From an uncultured Sphaerochaeta sp. (GTDB lineage: Bacteria > Spirochaetota > Spirochaetia > Sphaerochaetales > Sphaerochaetaceae), in contig NZ_OY781063.1 in NCBI RefSeq assembly GCF_963676285.1, positions 2,914,001 to 2,978,000 on the forward strand: 64,000 nt of DNA. The letters are read 5' to 3'. Position numbers and translations under genes: made by a program. How positions within the stretch are numbered: the first letter of the stretch is position 1; every line of letters starts with the position of its first letter. Below, piece after piece: positions 26,352-33,917 of the stretch. The notes beneath the pieces were generated by a model. That model did not search any database, was not told the origin of the DNA, and saw only the letters and a program-made list of their open reading frames with translations.

Positions 26352-26758
26352 AAATGAGCTTTGTTGTTCATGGTGGGGACTTCCGAGTCCCTGCCGGCTA
26401 TGAGGCCGAATTCGAGGCTGTGCTTGCAAAGGCTCTCAAGGGTGATGGGACAATCAAGGTTACGATTGAACCAAACTACCAGAAGCGGACATTGAAGGAA
26501 AATGCTTACTTCCATGTGCTTTGCAAGCGGCTCTCTGAAATGGCTGGTGGAACCCAAGAAGATATTAAGGAAATGGCAAAGGCTAAGGCTGTACATCTTG
26601 GGTATCCGATGGAAAAAGATAAATCCGGCAATCCTATCAAGGGTGATTACGGATTCAAGGGCATTCCTTCCAGTGAGGCTAACATTGGGGAATGTGCGTT
26701 GTTGATAGAGGCTGTTCATATGCTTGCATCAGAGAATGGCTATTACTTGGAGGATTAA
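26348..26758 (+). CDS. NinB-like recombination protein (tentative)
   Basis: The 136-residue protein overlaps the ERF stop by an ATGA junction. The segment QKRTLKENAYFHVLCKRLSEMAGGTQEDIKEMAK.KAVHLGYP resembles NinB/Orf-type phage recombination proteins, which load or replace SSB. The location between annealing protein and SSB supports a recombination role. The residue match is partial, so the family call is tentative. Confidence 0.6.
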   Translation: MKMSFVVHGGDFRVPAGYEAEFEAVLAKALKGDGTIKVTIEPNYQKRTLKENAYFHVLCKRLSEMAGGTQEDIKEMAKAKAVHLGYPMEKDKSGNPIKGDYGFKGIPSSEANIGECALLIEAVHMLASENGYYLED

Positions 26759-26761
26759 TCA

Positions 26762-27199
26762 ATGGCAGATATGTGTACGATCATGATAACAGGAAGGCTC
26801 ACTGGTGACAGTGAAATCAAGTATGCAGGTCAGACCCCGATTCTGAAATTCACTGTTGCTGTAGGCCGATATGAGAAGGGACAGACAGCTTCATCGTTCT
26901 TTGATGTGGTGCAATTCTCAAGAGCTGCTGAATCACTGACCGGCAAGCTGACCAAGGGCAAACCGGTGGTGGTCAGAGGGGAAATGAGACAGGAATTCTG
27001 GAATGCCAACGATGGTTCAAGACGTAGCAAATGGGTCTTGTATGCGGATTCATTCGGAGTCCAACCACTCTATCTCACAGAAGGCGGTTCTGGTGGCTCT
27101 GGTGGCTACAGTGGGCAAGAGTATTCCAATGGTGATAACAACCAAGGTTACAACAATTCATATGCAGGGCAGTTTGAGGATGATGAAATACCGTTCTAG
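26762..27199 (+). CDS. ssb: Single-stranded DNA-binding protein
   Basis: The 145-residue protein has an N-terminal OB fold (about residues 4-108; FFDVVQFSRAAE and GKPVVVRGEMRQEFW), a Gly/Ser/Asn-rich flexible linker and the acidic tail DDEIPF that SSBs use to recruit partner proteins. It coats ssDNA made by the nearby nuclease. All family features are present. Confidence 0.92.
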   Translation: MADMCTIMITGRLTGDSEIKYAGQTPILKFTVAVGRYEKGQTASSFFDVVQFSRAAESLTGKLTKGKPVVVRGEMRQEFWNANDGSRRSKWVLYADSFGVQPLYLTEGGSGGSGGYSGQEYSNGDNNQGYNNSYAGQFEDDEIPF

Positions 27200-27208
27200 G
27201 GGGAAGTG

Positions 27209-27478
27209 ATGGAATATTTGTGCAGAAAGTGTCCCAACAAATGCAAGCAGGAAGCAGAGAAGGGAAATCAACTTAGGTATTGTACGGAAGCTCCAGAGGG
27301 AAGCAGAAATATAGACGATGTGAGGAGAAGAGACCGTGCCAGCAAGAAAGCCAAAAAAACCAAACCTATCAAGACAGGAAGCTCAGAGGTTGTATGGAAT
27401 GCTACCGATTGGAAAGCAAAACGCAATCTCAAGGAAGGAGCTAAGCACCCTGTGGGGAATGGGAGACAGATCAGCTAG
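27209..27478 (+). CDS. Small zinc-motif protein overlapping the next gene
   Basis: The protein has 89 residues from ATG 27209 (a GTG one codon earlier is possible). The N-terminus has CRKCPNKCKQ and a later YC, a probable zinc site; the C-terminal half is very basic. The last 143 bases overlap the next gene in another frame, an unusually long overlap for phage genes. The basic C-terminal half may therefore be constrained by the other frame. Confidence 0.5.
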   Translation: MEYLCRKCPNKCKQEAEKGNQLRYCTEAPEGSRNIDDVRRRDRASKKAKKTKPIKTGSSEVVWNATDWKAKRNLKEGAKHPVGNGRQIS

Positions 27479-27701
27479 GCTGATTATCTCCGAGTTGAGA
27501 AAGATAGACTTTGGTGATGAATTTATCATCGTGAGCTTTTCGGATGGTAAAGGATACTATCGCACAAATGATATCGAAGAGATCGAGGCGTTTGCCGCTG
27601 AAATGAGGTCGAGGGCATTGAACATCTTTGCTCCCCTGAAGAAGGCAAACAGGATTATCAAGGAGTATGGTACGCCAGCCCTTGAATTTGAGAGGATTTA
27701 A
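27336..27701 (+). CDS. Putative winged-helix phage regulator, 121 aa
   Basis: The start is GTG 27336 with GAGGAG eight bases before it. After a basic N-terminus, the segment ISRKELSTLWGMGDRSARLIISELRKI..GDEFIIVSFSDGKGYYRTND reads as a winged helix-turn-helix followed by a helical C-terminus. Similar proteins precede NinG and replication genes in many Firmicutes-type phages. Function in DNA binding is inferred. Confidence 0.65.
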   Translation: MPARKPKKPNLSRQEAQRLYGMLPIGKQNAISRKELSTLWGMGDRSARLIISELRKIDFGDEFIIVSFSDGKGYYRTNDIEEIEAFAAEMRSRALNIFAPLKKANRIIKEYGTPALEFERI

Positions 27702-27703
27702 TT

Positions 27704-28156
27704 GTGCCAAGTGCGAGAGAGAAGGCGTTGAAGGAGTTCCAGAGGTACAGGCGGTATGTTTGTGCTGATGCGAATGGTTACGCAAAATGTGTTTCCTGCG
27801 GGAAAATCGGACATGTCTCCAAGATGGACGGTGGTCACTACGAAAGTCGAAAAACACGAGCAACTGAGTTGGACGCTGACAACGTATGGGCACAGTGCAA
27901 ATATTGTAATGGCCCGTTATCTGGAAACCATATTGCGTACAGAAATCGCCTTCTCTCTCTCATTGGCCTTGAAAGACTGCAGAGAGTAGAGGATATGGCA
28001 ATGGCCTCCAAGGGTTCTGAGGAGGCAATGGAAAGATTGTCCGAGGCTGACCGGTTATTGGTCACGACCAAGAAAAAGGACAAGGAATATCTGGAATTGG
28101 CAAAGCTGTATAAAAAGCTTGCTGACGAGATAGCAAAGGAGAAGGTAATAAAATGA
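27704..28156 (+). CDS. ninG: NinG-like recombination nuclease
   Basis: The 150-residue protein (GTG start at 27704) has the NinG/Rap pattern: CVSCGK at about residues 25-30, DGGHYESRKTRATELDADNVWAQCKYCNGPLSGN, then YRNRLLSLIGLER. Four cysteines form the zinc site. Lambda NinG (Rap) is a structure-specific endonuclease acting on recombination intermediates. Context beside ERF and SSB agrees. Confidence 0.82.
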   Translation: MPSAREKALKEFQRYRRYVCADANGYAKCVSCGKIGHVSKMDGGHYESRKTRATELDADNVWAQCKYCNGPLSGNHIAYRNRLLSLIGLERLQRVEDMAMASKGSEEAMERLSEADRLLVTTKKKDKEYLELAKLYKKLADEIAKEKVIK

Positions 28157-28500
28157 AAGAGCTATTCTTTTTTAGGCATTACATGACCGAGCTGCAAAAT
28201 CCAGCGATTGCGGCATTGTATAAGAAATTCGGAGCGAAGGGTTACGGAATGTATTGGCATCTGCTTGAAAGATTGTATGCAGATGAAGCGCATATGCTCC
28301 CCAATGGCGTGATTCTTGAGCAGAGTCTTGCTTCCTCATTGAAGCTGAGCAGGTTCACTGTACGGAGAATCCTCAACACCATGAGGGACTTGGGGCTTAT
28401 CAGCAAGCAAGGCCCATTCATCACTTGTGAGAGGGTGGAGAATGAGATCAGGCAGGTAGAAAAGTGCCGAAACAGAAACCGTAGCCCACAGGCTTCATGA
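28153..28500 (+). CDS. DUF4373-type N-terminal domain protein, short form
   Basis: The 115-residue protein matches the N-terminal domain found in phage replication initiators (FFRHYMTELQNPAIAALYKKFGAKGYGMYWHLLERLY...LKLSRFTVRRILNTMRDLGLI). Family members usually run to well over 200 residues with a variable C-terminal part. Here the ORF stops after a few basic residues (CRNRNRSPQAS), six bases before the first degenerate unit of the tandem array. Either this is a compact variant or the C-terminal half was lost when the array arrived. Confidence 0.7.
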   Translation: MKELFFFRHYMTELQNPAIAALYKKFGAKGYGMYWHLLERLYADEAHMLPNGVILEQSLASSLKLSRFTVRRILNTMRDLGLISKQGPFITCERVENEIRQVEKCRNRNRSPQAS

Positions 28501-28505
28501 CGTTC

Positions 28506-29489
28506 TCTAATACCATTGTGACGATTAAAAGCATAACCATAGAGTGAACCAATCCGGCTGAATAAAATTACATCGAATGAGTGAGCCACCAAAATAGAGA
28601 AACCCAAGTTGTACGAGTGAACCATTTTTCAGTAAAAAAAACAGAGAGATAGATTGTATCAATTGGAATGATAAAAACAAATGAACAGAGTGAGCCAAGA
28701 CCAAGCGAAAACAGCATGATATAAAAGTGAACCTTTTCATATGAGTAAAACTAGAGAATTGAGTGAGTTATATAAAACGAAGAGAGCAGTTATTCGGAGC
28801 GAATCAAGAAAAGCAATTAACAGCACAACAGGAAAGTGAATCATTTTTCAGAAAGGAGATCATAGAAGTGAGTGAGTCAAGTAAGAGGAAAAGAGCGTTA
28901 CTAAAGAGCGAATCAAACAGAGGAAATACTGCATATATAAGAGTGAATCAAGCGGGAAAATATTGCATCACATGTGAGTGAACCATAAAGCAAAAGAACA
29001 TCAGTCGAACCTAGTGAGTCAGTAGTCAAGAGAACAGCAGAACGTAGAAGCGAGCCGAGTGTCAGAAAGGAGCAGAATAGAAGAGCGAGTCATTGACTGA
29101 GATAACAGTAAAGTAGATGAGCGAGTCAAGAATCAGATGATAACAAAGTAGATGAGCGAGCCATGATATTTAAGAGAAAGACTGAGTAGAAGAGCGAGTC
29201 AAAAAGGTTGATAAACACATTTTGCAAAGCGAGCTAATGAAATTAAGAAAACATCAAATCACTGGAGCGAGTCATCCTTAGGGAAAAAAGCAATGACAAT
29301 GAGCGAGTCATAGTTTCGACAACAGCACAAACGAGAGCGAATCAGATAATGAGAGAACATCACAAACGGTAAGTGTGTCAGGTGCAAGGAAAGAGTCAGT
29401 ACAGATAAGCGAGTCATTAAAGTTGAGACACCACAAAGTACGAGACCGAGTCAGCTGGCCGAAAAAAAGCAAAAAAACAGAGCGAATCA
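28506..29489 (+). repeat. TIGR-type tandem interspaced guide RNA array (27 edge repeats)
   Basis: 27 copies of RAGYGARYCA start at 28542, 28579, 28615, 28652, 28688, 28725, 28761, 28797, 28834, 28870, 28906, 28941, 28976, 29012, 29048, 29083, 29119, 29154, 29192, 29227, 29265, 29301, 29335, 29371, 29407, 29444 and 29480, plus a degenerate one at 28506. The mean period is 36.1 bp. Each repeat is followed by about 8 variable bases, a purine-rich second repeat (best form GAGAACAGCA) and about 8 more variable bases. This edge repeat-spacer A-loop repeat-spacer B plan and the 36-nt period match TIGR arrays. Period variation (34-38) rules out a coding repeat. It reads toward the Tas-like gene 40 bases downstream. 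Confidence 0.85.
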
Positions 29490-29529
29490 TAAGAACGATT
29501 GTTACTAAATCAATATTAAGGAGAGAATT

Positions 29530-30330
29530 ATGCAATCAGAAGAACAGAGAATGAGAATCAAGGGAATCGTGAGAACCATCTATGATTATCAGGATATCAG
29601 GATCAAGATGGGCAATCGCTTACGGTTCAAGAAGGACGGGAATGACCAGAAGGACAATGGGACTGAAATGGCTATCAATGCCGAGGATATCCCCTCCCTG
29701 GTCGATGCCTATGATGATTCCAAGGATATTGAGGAGAATTTGGTTAAGTCCCTCAACAAGGAACTCAAGGGTATCCCTGTCTATGACAAGTTTCTCAAGA
29801 ATGTTAAGGGTATCGGGCCGATGATGGCGGCTGTCATTATCTCCGAATACGATATTCATAAAGCCCATACCATCAGTGCAATGGTGCAGTTCACAGGACT
29901 TAATCCTGGGCTTGTGAAGGGCAGGAAGATGAAGGATGGGAAGATTGTAGTCACAGACGATATGATCCGTGGAGACAAGCTCACTGCAGGGTATCTTGCT
30001 CCCTACAATGCAAGGCTGAGAACGAAGATGCTTGGGGTGCTTGGCTCTTCATTCCTCAAGGCAAAAAGCCCTTATGCCAAATTCTACTATGACTATAAGA
30101 ACCGTCTGGAGAATGAGGCAAGGGAGATTGAGGGGCGTGAGGGTAAGATGTGGAATGAGACCACAGCCAAGCACCGGCACAACGCAGCTATCCGGTTCAT
30201 GATGAAAGCATTCATCAGAGACCTGTACTACGCTTGGAGAGAGATTGAGGGACTTCCTACCAGATGTCCATATGAGGAAGAGTATCTGGGTATTAAACAC
30301 CATGACTATAGTAAGGAGAAAACAGCATGA
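29530..30330 (+). CDS. tasA: Tas-like RNA-guided protein, Nop/IS110-type domain, no nuclease domain
   Basis: The protein has 266 residues with AAGGAGAG before the ATG. The N-terminal 85 residues are helical. Then come the helix-hairpin-helix NVKGIGPMMAAVIISE (91-106), MVQFTGLNP (118-126), an extended linker, YNARLRTKM (159-167) and KHRHNAAIRFMMK (214-226). This is the order found in the C-terminal domain of IS110 transposases and the related Nop domain of Tas proteins. The DEDD/RuvC N-terminal domain of IS110 is absent and I see no HNH or RuvC fusion. Next to a 36-bp-period array it is best read as TasA, the nuclease-less TIGR effector that binds DNA. A lone IS110 remnant is less likely, given the intact domain and coupled downstream gene. 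Confidence 0.8.
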   Translation: MQSEEQRMRIKGIVRTIYDYQDIRIKMGNRLRFKKDGNDQKDNGTEMAINAEDIPSLVDAYDDSKDIEENLVKSLNKELKGIPVYDKFLKNVKGIGPMMAAVIISEYDIHKAHTISAMVQFTGLNPGLVKGRKMKDGKIVVTDDMIRGDKLTAGYLAPYNARLRTKMLGVLGSSFLKAKSPYAKFYYDYKNRLENEAREIEGREGKMWNETTAKHRHNAAIRFMMKAFIRDLYYAWREIEGLPTRCPYEEEYLGIKHHDYSKEKTA

Positions 30331-30737
30331 ATAAGAAACCATGTGAGTATTGTGAGCTGGGAGATAATTCAAAATCACTTCATTGTGAAACCAATAATGC
30401 AATCGCTTTGGTTGAGAAAGGGTATATCTACGTGCAAATCACCCACAAGGACAACAAGCCGGTTGATGCGCAATTTACTGCAAGGTATTGCCCGAATTGT
30501 GGCAGAGAGCTTAAGAAAGCCAAGAATTATGAACTCAAATGGAATTATATAGACGGATATTATAAGGAGTGGAGAGCAGAAGGCCCTTGGGGAACTCTCT
30601 ATGTCTTCTCTGATACTGAAGGTGTTTTTACCGGTTCTCTAAACAATGAGATTGGAAGTGAAGGTGATTTTACTACCGTTGATGAAGCAAAGGCTTATTG
30701 TCAAGGACTTGTAAACAATTTCGAGGAGAAGATATGA
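30327..30737 (+). CDS. Zinc-ribbon protein coupled to the Tas-like gene
   Basis: The 136-residue protein starts in an ATGA overlap with the Tas-like gene. The N-terminus has CEYC (6-9) and a later CPNCGREL, one split zinc ribbon, followed by a Trp/Tyr-rich half (ELKWNYIDGYYKEWRAEGPWGTLYVFSD). Such small CxxC proteins are common in phages. Tight coupling makes it a candidate TIGR accessory, but similar genes occur without Tas proteins. No function is recognised. Confidence 0.6.
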   Translation: MNKKPCEYCELGDNSKSLHCETNNAIALVEKGYIYVQITHKDNKPVDAQFTARYCPNCGRELKKAKNYELKWNYIDGYYKEWRAEGPWGTLYVFSDTEGVFTGSLNNEIGSEGDFTTVDEAKAYCQGLVNNFEEKI

Positions 30738-31138
30738 GAGATTATAGCGTGATGAAGCAGTGGCTGATAGAGAGAGTTGAAGAGACAAGTTGTCGTGAGG
30801 TAGGAAGAGTGCTTGGGATGAACCACTCAACAATAGGAAAGCTCTGCAGTGGGGCAATATCTTTACCAAGACTGGATACCTTGTTGAAGATCGAGGAGGC
30901 TATGGGTAATGAAGACTCTGATCCTATTGAAGAATATGACTACGTAGCAGTGATTGCAGATGAAGAGAAAGAAACTATTCACATAAACACAAACATTGAC
31001 GAAGCTGAGAAAAGCCTTTCCTTGATGGCTGTTGCTATAGGGCAAATGGCTGTTGACTTGAATCTTCCAGAAGCATTCTATCTTGGTATCATAGCTTCAT
31101 CGTACAAGAATGTGAAAACAAAGAGGGAAACAGCGTGA
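30734..31138 (+). CDS. Helix-turn-helix phage protein, 134 aa
   Basis: The protein starts at ATG 30734 (GAGGAG upstream, ATGA overlap); an in-frame ATG at 30698 lies inside the previous gene. The N-terminal HTH (VEETSCREVGRVLGMNHSTIGKLCSGAISLPRLDTLLKIEEAM) is XRE-like; the C-terminal part is acidic and helical. It may be a second early regulator. Confidence 0.65.
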   Translation: MRDYSVMKQWLIERVEETSCREVGRVLGMNHSTIGKLCSGAISLPRLDTLLKIEEAMGNEDSDPIEEYDYVAVIADEEKETIHINTNIDEAEKSLSLMAVAIGQMAVDLNLPEAFYLGIIASSYKNVKTKRETA

Positions 31139-31521
31139 GCAAGAAAGTATTCATTGTAACGAGTGGCGACTATTCTAACTATCATATAGATGCTGTTTTC
31201 TCTAACGAGGAGGATGCACGCAAGTACTGTAAAATCAAGAATGTGACCATGCCTTATCCATGCTTTGAGGTTGAGCATTACAACATGGACGAGATACAGG
31301 TTGCTCATTCCAAATGTATGCAAGCAACCTACAAGTTGTATGAAGTGCCAAATGAAACGTGTCGTATCAGTTTTGACGAGATCGGTTTTTATCATGAGCC
31401 ATTCATCCAGTTTGGGAACGAGTTTGTCTGCACCGTGAATTTTCATATGGACAAGAATGTAATGGAGAGGGCTGTATATGACCAGTACGCACAATTCATG
31501 GCACATCGAGAAGGATTGTAA
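31135..31521 (+). CDS. Hypothetical phage protein, 128 aa
   Basis: The GTG start overlaps the previous stop (GTGA). The opening KKVFIVTSGDYSNYHIDAVFSNEEDARKYC is typical of small phage proteins with a ferredoxin-like fold that begin with a signalling-like strand and a helix. The remaining sequence has no motif. Function unknown. Confidence 0.6.
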   Translation: MSKKVFIVTSGDYSNYHIDAVFSNEEDARKYCKIKNVTMPYPCFEVEHYNMDEIQVAHSKCMQATYKLYEVPNETCRISFDEIGFYHEPFIQFGNEFVCTVNFHMDKNVMERAVYDQYAQFMAHREGL

Positions 31522-31526
31522 AGCAT

Positions 31527-31814
31527 ATGGCGAGAGGAATAGCAGTTAAAATACCCAAAGGCAAAGGGGATCGTGGATGGGGAGGACTGGATGGAATAGC
31601 ACTTGGAACTCATGAACGGTTTGAAGGTATGTATTCCGTACAGATTGTTCGTGCTGACTTCCATGACCGAACAGAAGGAAGGTATGACGATATTTGGAGA
31701 TTTGCATTGGAAGAGTCATTGTTTATCGATATGGACGAAGAAACACTTGCAGACTTGTACGAGGGGAAACAACTTGTGATTGAAGACTTGAAAGGTAATG
31801 TTGATGACGATTAA
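31527..31814 (+). CDS. Hypothetical phage protein, 95 aa
   Basis: The N-terminus is basic and glycine-rich (IPKGKGDRGWGGLDG), the C-terminus strongly acidic. It overlaps the MazG-like gene start by 11 bases. No strong ribosome site is visible; coupling to the upstream gene, which ends five bases before, is probable. No family recognised. Confidence 0.55.
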   Translation: MARGIAVKIPKGKGDRGWGGLDGIALGTHERFEGMYSVQIVRADFHDRTEGRYDDIWRFALEESLFIDMDEETLADLYEGKQLVIEDLKGNVDDD

Positions 31815-32157
31815 GCAGTTGCAGGATAGGGCGTATGGTAATGCCCTTAATCATGGTTTTCACAAAAAGAACCAGAACCTTGGTGAAATGCTGTGTCTTA
31901 TTCACAGTGAGATCAGCGAGGCTCTGGAGGCTGACAGGAATGGCAGGAGGGCCAATCTTGAAGCCTACGTTAGTAATGGGAAGTCAAAGGAAGCTTTCCT
32001 TGAGCATGTGAAAGACAGTGTTGAGGATGAGTTGGCTGATGCAGTAATCAGGATTGCTGACCTGTGCGGCTACTTAAACATCGACCTGCAGAAGCATATT
32101 GAGGCAAAGATGAATTACAACAAGGATCGTGGATATCTCCACGGAAAACTTTATTGA
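31804..32157 (+). CDS. MazG-like nucleotide pyrophosphohydrolase
   Basis: The protein has 117 residues. I use ATG 31804 (AAAGG eight bases before); ATG 31798 and TTG 31801 are alternatives. The all-alpha NTP pyrophosphatase metal motifs are visible: HSEISEALEA (Glu36, Glu39) and EDELADAVIRIAD (Glu76, Asp79). Phage MazG-type enzymes hydrolyse NTPs or dNTPs and may lower alarmone signals. It is close to the end of the early operon. Confidence 0.8.
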   Translation: MTIKQLQDRAYGNALNHGFHKKNQNLGEMLCLIHSEISEALEADRNGRRANLEAYVSNGKSKEAFLEHVKDSVEDELADAVIRIADLCGYLNIDLQKHIEAKMNYNKDRGYLHGKLY

Positions 32158-32178
32158 GCAACCATCGCCTGTCTTCTG

Positions 32179-32460
32179 ATGGGCGATTCATTCTACATCT
32201 ATGAGGTACGAGAAGGCTTGCATCACTGTATCCCTGTCATCGCTTTCGAGAAAACGGATACCTGGGTATTCGAATCGATCTCCGATGCCGCTGTTGCCTA
32301 TGGCGTTAACAAAAAGGTGATTATCGACAGAATCAAAGATGGGTGTACATTAAAGGATGGATACACAACACTTGACTGGTATTCCCCAGAAGAGGAAACA
32401 GTGAAAGAACTGAGGGAAATGCGTAAGTATATTCCTCAAGATGATTCTATATTGTCCTAG
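32179..32460 (+). CDS. Hypothetical phage protein, 93 aa
   Basis: This is the last early gene before the integrase. A central segment (SISDAAVAYGVNKKVIIDRIKDGCTLKDGYTTLDW) resembles the NUMOD1-type DNA-binding helix found in homing endonucleases and small phage proteins: a conserved A..YGV....I..RI..G pattern. It therefore may bind DNA. It lacks any nuclease domain. Confidence 0.6.
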   Translation: MGDSFYIYEVREGLHHCIPVIAFEKTDTWVFESISDAAVAYGVNKKVIIDRIKDGCTLKDGYTTLDWYSPEEETVKELREMRKYIPQDDSILS

Positions 32461-32548
32461 GAAAAAAAATCATTCCTATTGATATGTCATGGTTTTTGCA
32501 TGACAGGCTTTCTGTGTCCAAAGTACTAAAGGAGTTAAACGTAGATAC

Positions 32549-32572
32549 AAAAAAGAGGGGCTTCGGCCCCTC
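32549..32572 (-). terminator. Terminator shared by integrase and early operon
   Basis: GAGGGGC-TTCG-GCCCCTC (32555-32572) is a 7-bp stem with a tetraloop. Read leftward it is followed by six T, ending the integrase transcript just past its stop; read rightward it closes the early operon. Confidence 0.85.
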
Positions 32573-32576
32573 CTTG

Positions 32577-33875
32577 TTATATAATACTGTTCAGTCTGTT
32601 GCGTAGATTTTGGAGCTGCTGTAGTCTCCTCTTTCCGTCACGGTGGTCATAGTCTTTTCGGTACTTGGTATGACCCATCAATTCTTCTACATGATTTTTT
32701 TCTACTTCACCTGCTATCATTGTTTGGAAGGTGTGGCGTAGACAGTACTGGGTTCTTCCATTGAGTTCAATCCCTGCTTTTTGGGCAAAGGAGTTGAAAT
32801 GCTTATTTGAAGTAAATACTGACACATATCCAGTTTTTACCTTGAATAACAAGTCTTGATCTTCTGGCAATGTAGAAATGTATTCATCCAGTAATCTGCA
32901 ACATTGGTCAGATAGCAAACCAATTTTTGCTTTCATGCCTTTGTCTGTCGTCTTGATTCGTTTGACAACTTCTTTTGTGAAACTGTTAATGGACTGTGAA
33001 GTGTATATCCCTCCTAGAGCAGGGTAGTAATTGTCTCTTGTCAATCCTGCAATTTCACCAGGACGGAAACCAGTACACTTCATGATGTTAAAATAACAAG
33101 CCCACATAAGATTCCCCCAAACCCAGACAGCTTCCTTGTCATTTTCTGGAAATAGGATAGCCATTTCCTCTTCTGTAAAAGGTTGCCTTGGATTTGATTC
33201 CTCTGCAATCTTATCTACCTTCTCACATGGATTTGAATCAATGAGGCCGACATTAACTGCTTCTTTCAAAATATATGACAGGCACATAAGGACTTTGTTC
33301 TTTGAATTGGAGGCCATTTTTTTACCGCTTGCAGCTCTCCTCATGGTAACAAACCATTCATCGATCATTATGTGGTCTATATTTCTCAGATAGACATCCT
33401 TGAAAGTCGGTAGTATATAGTTGCGGTGTCTTCCATCCATCGTGTAGTAATAGTATTCATTATAATGGCGATTTTTCCTCTCGTTCTTTGCTCTGAATGA
33501 CCGTTCGTCAGTTCTGGTGTAAAAACCTTCAGAGAATTCCCCCAAAGTAATATCGTTGCTCTTCTTTTCTCTAACTTGGCTCTGTGCCCATAAGGTTGCA
33601 TTCAGCTCATCGGAATAACCAGTGGATACCCATGAGTCTGATCCTTTGAATTGTACTTGAATGTTTCGGCCTCTTCTTCGGACTAACTTGAAATCGTCAT
33701 GGAGCGGTTTATTCAGATAATCGTTGTTGTTTCTAAGTTGTGCCTCTGCCCATAGAATGGCATCTTTTTTTCTGTGACAACCGGAAGAGACCCACTTATC
33801 GGTTCCATCAAACATGACCTGGACACATCGACCAGTCCTTTGTGTAATTTTAAATTTTTCTTTTGTTGTTGGCAT
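32577..33875 (-). CDS. int: Tyrosine-family integrase
   Basis: The 432-residue protein has a catalytic domain with Arg271 (CTGFRPGEIAGL), YCLRHTF with Arg380, GHT with His402 and a probable nucleophile Tyr409 (KDYDHR). The N-terminus contains two tandem copies of a short domain (about residues 8-48 and 62-104; R.GR.VQV.F.G.D.WVS.G and LWA..Q.R), probably arm-type DNA-binding modules, an uncommon duplication. The core-binding domain is at about 110-225. It lies next to tRNA-Leu, reading away from it, so the attachment site should be the tRNA 3' end. Confidence 0.92.
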   Translation of the reverse strand: MPTTKEKFKITQRTGRCVQVMFDGTDKWVSSGCHRKKDAILWAEAQLRNNNDYLNKPLHDDFKLVRRRGRNIQVQFKGSDSWVSTGYSDELNATLWAQSQVREKKSNDITLGEFSEGFYTRTDERSFRAKNERKNRHYNEYYYYTMDGRHRNYILPTFKDVYLRNIDHIMIDEWFVTMRRAASGKKMASNSKNKVLMCLSYILKEAVNVGLIDSNPCEKVDKIAEESNPRQPFTEEEMAILFPENDKEAVWVWGNLMWACYFNIMKCTGFRPGEIAGLTRDNYYPALGGIYTSQSINSFTKEVVKRIKTTDKGMKAKIGLLSDQCCRLLDEYISTLPEDQDLLFKVKTGYVSVFTSNKHFNSFAQKAGIELNGRTQYCLRHTFQTMIAGEVEKNHVEELMGHTKYRKDYDHRDGKRRLQQLQNLRNRLNSII

Positions 33876-33917
33876 GTCTGAATTATGAGGAAAAACTTAA
33901 CGTTTGTAAACAGAAAA

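Noticed and set aside
28506..29489. CRISPR array
   Set aside because: Repeats are 10 bp and degenerate, the unit is 36 bp with two variable parts, and no cas gene is nearby; the TIGR plan fits better.
28525..29535. Minus-strand ORFs of 60-75 codons across the array
   Set aside because: They are by-products of the repeat; period changes of 34-38 bp break any frame and no ribosome sites are seen.
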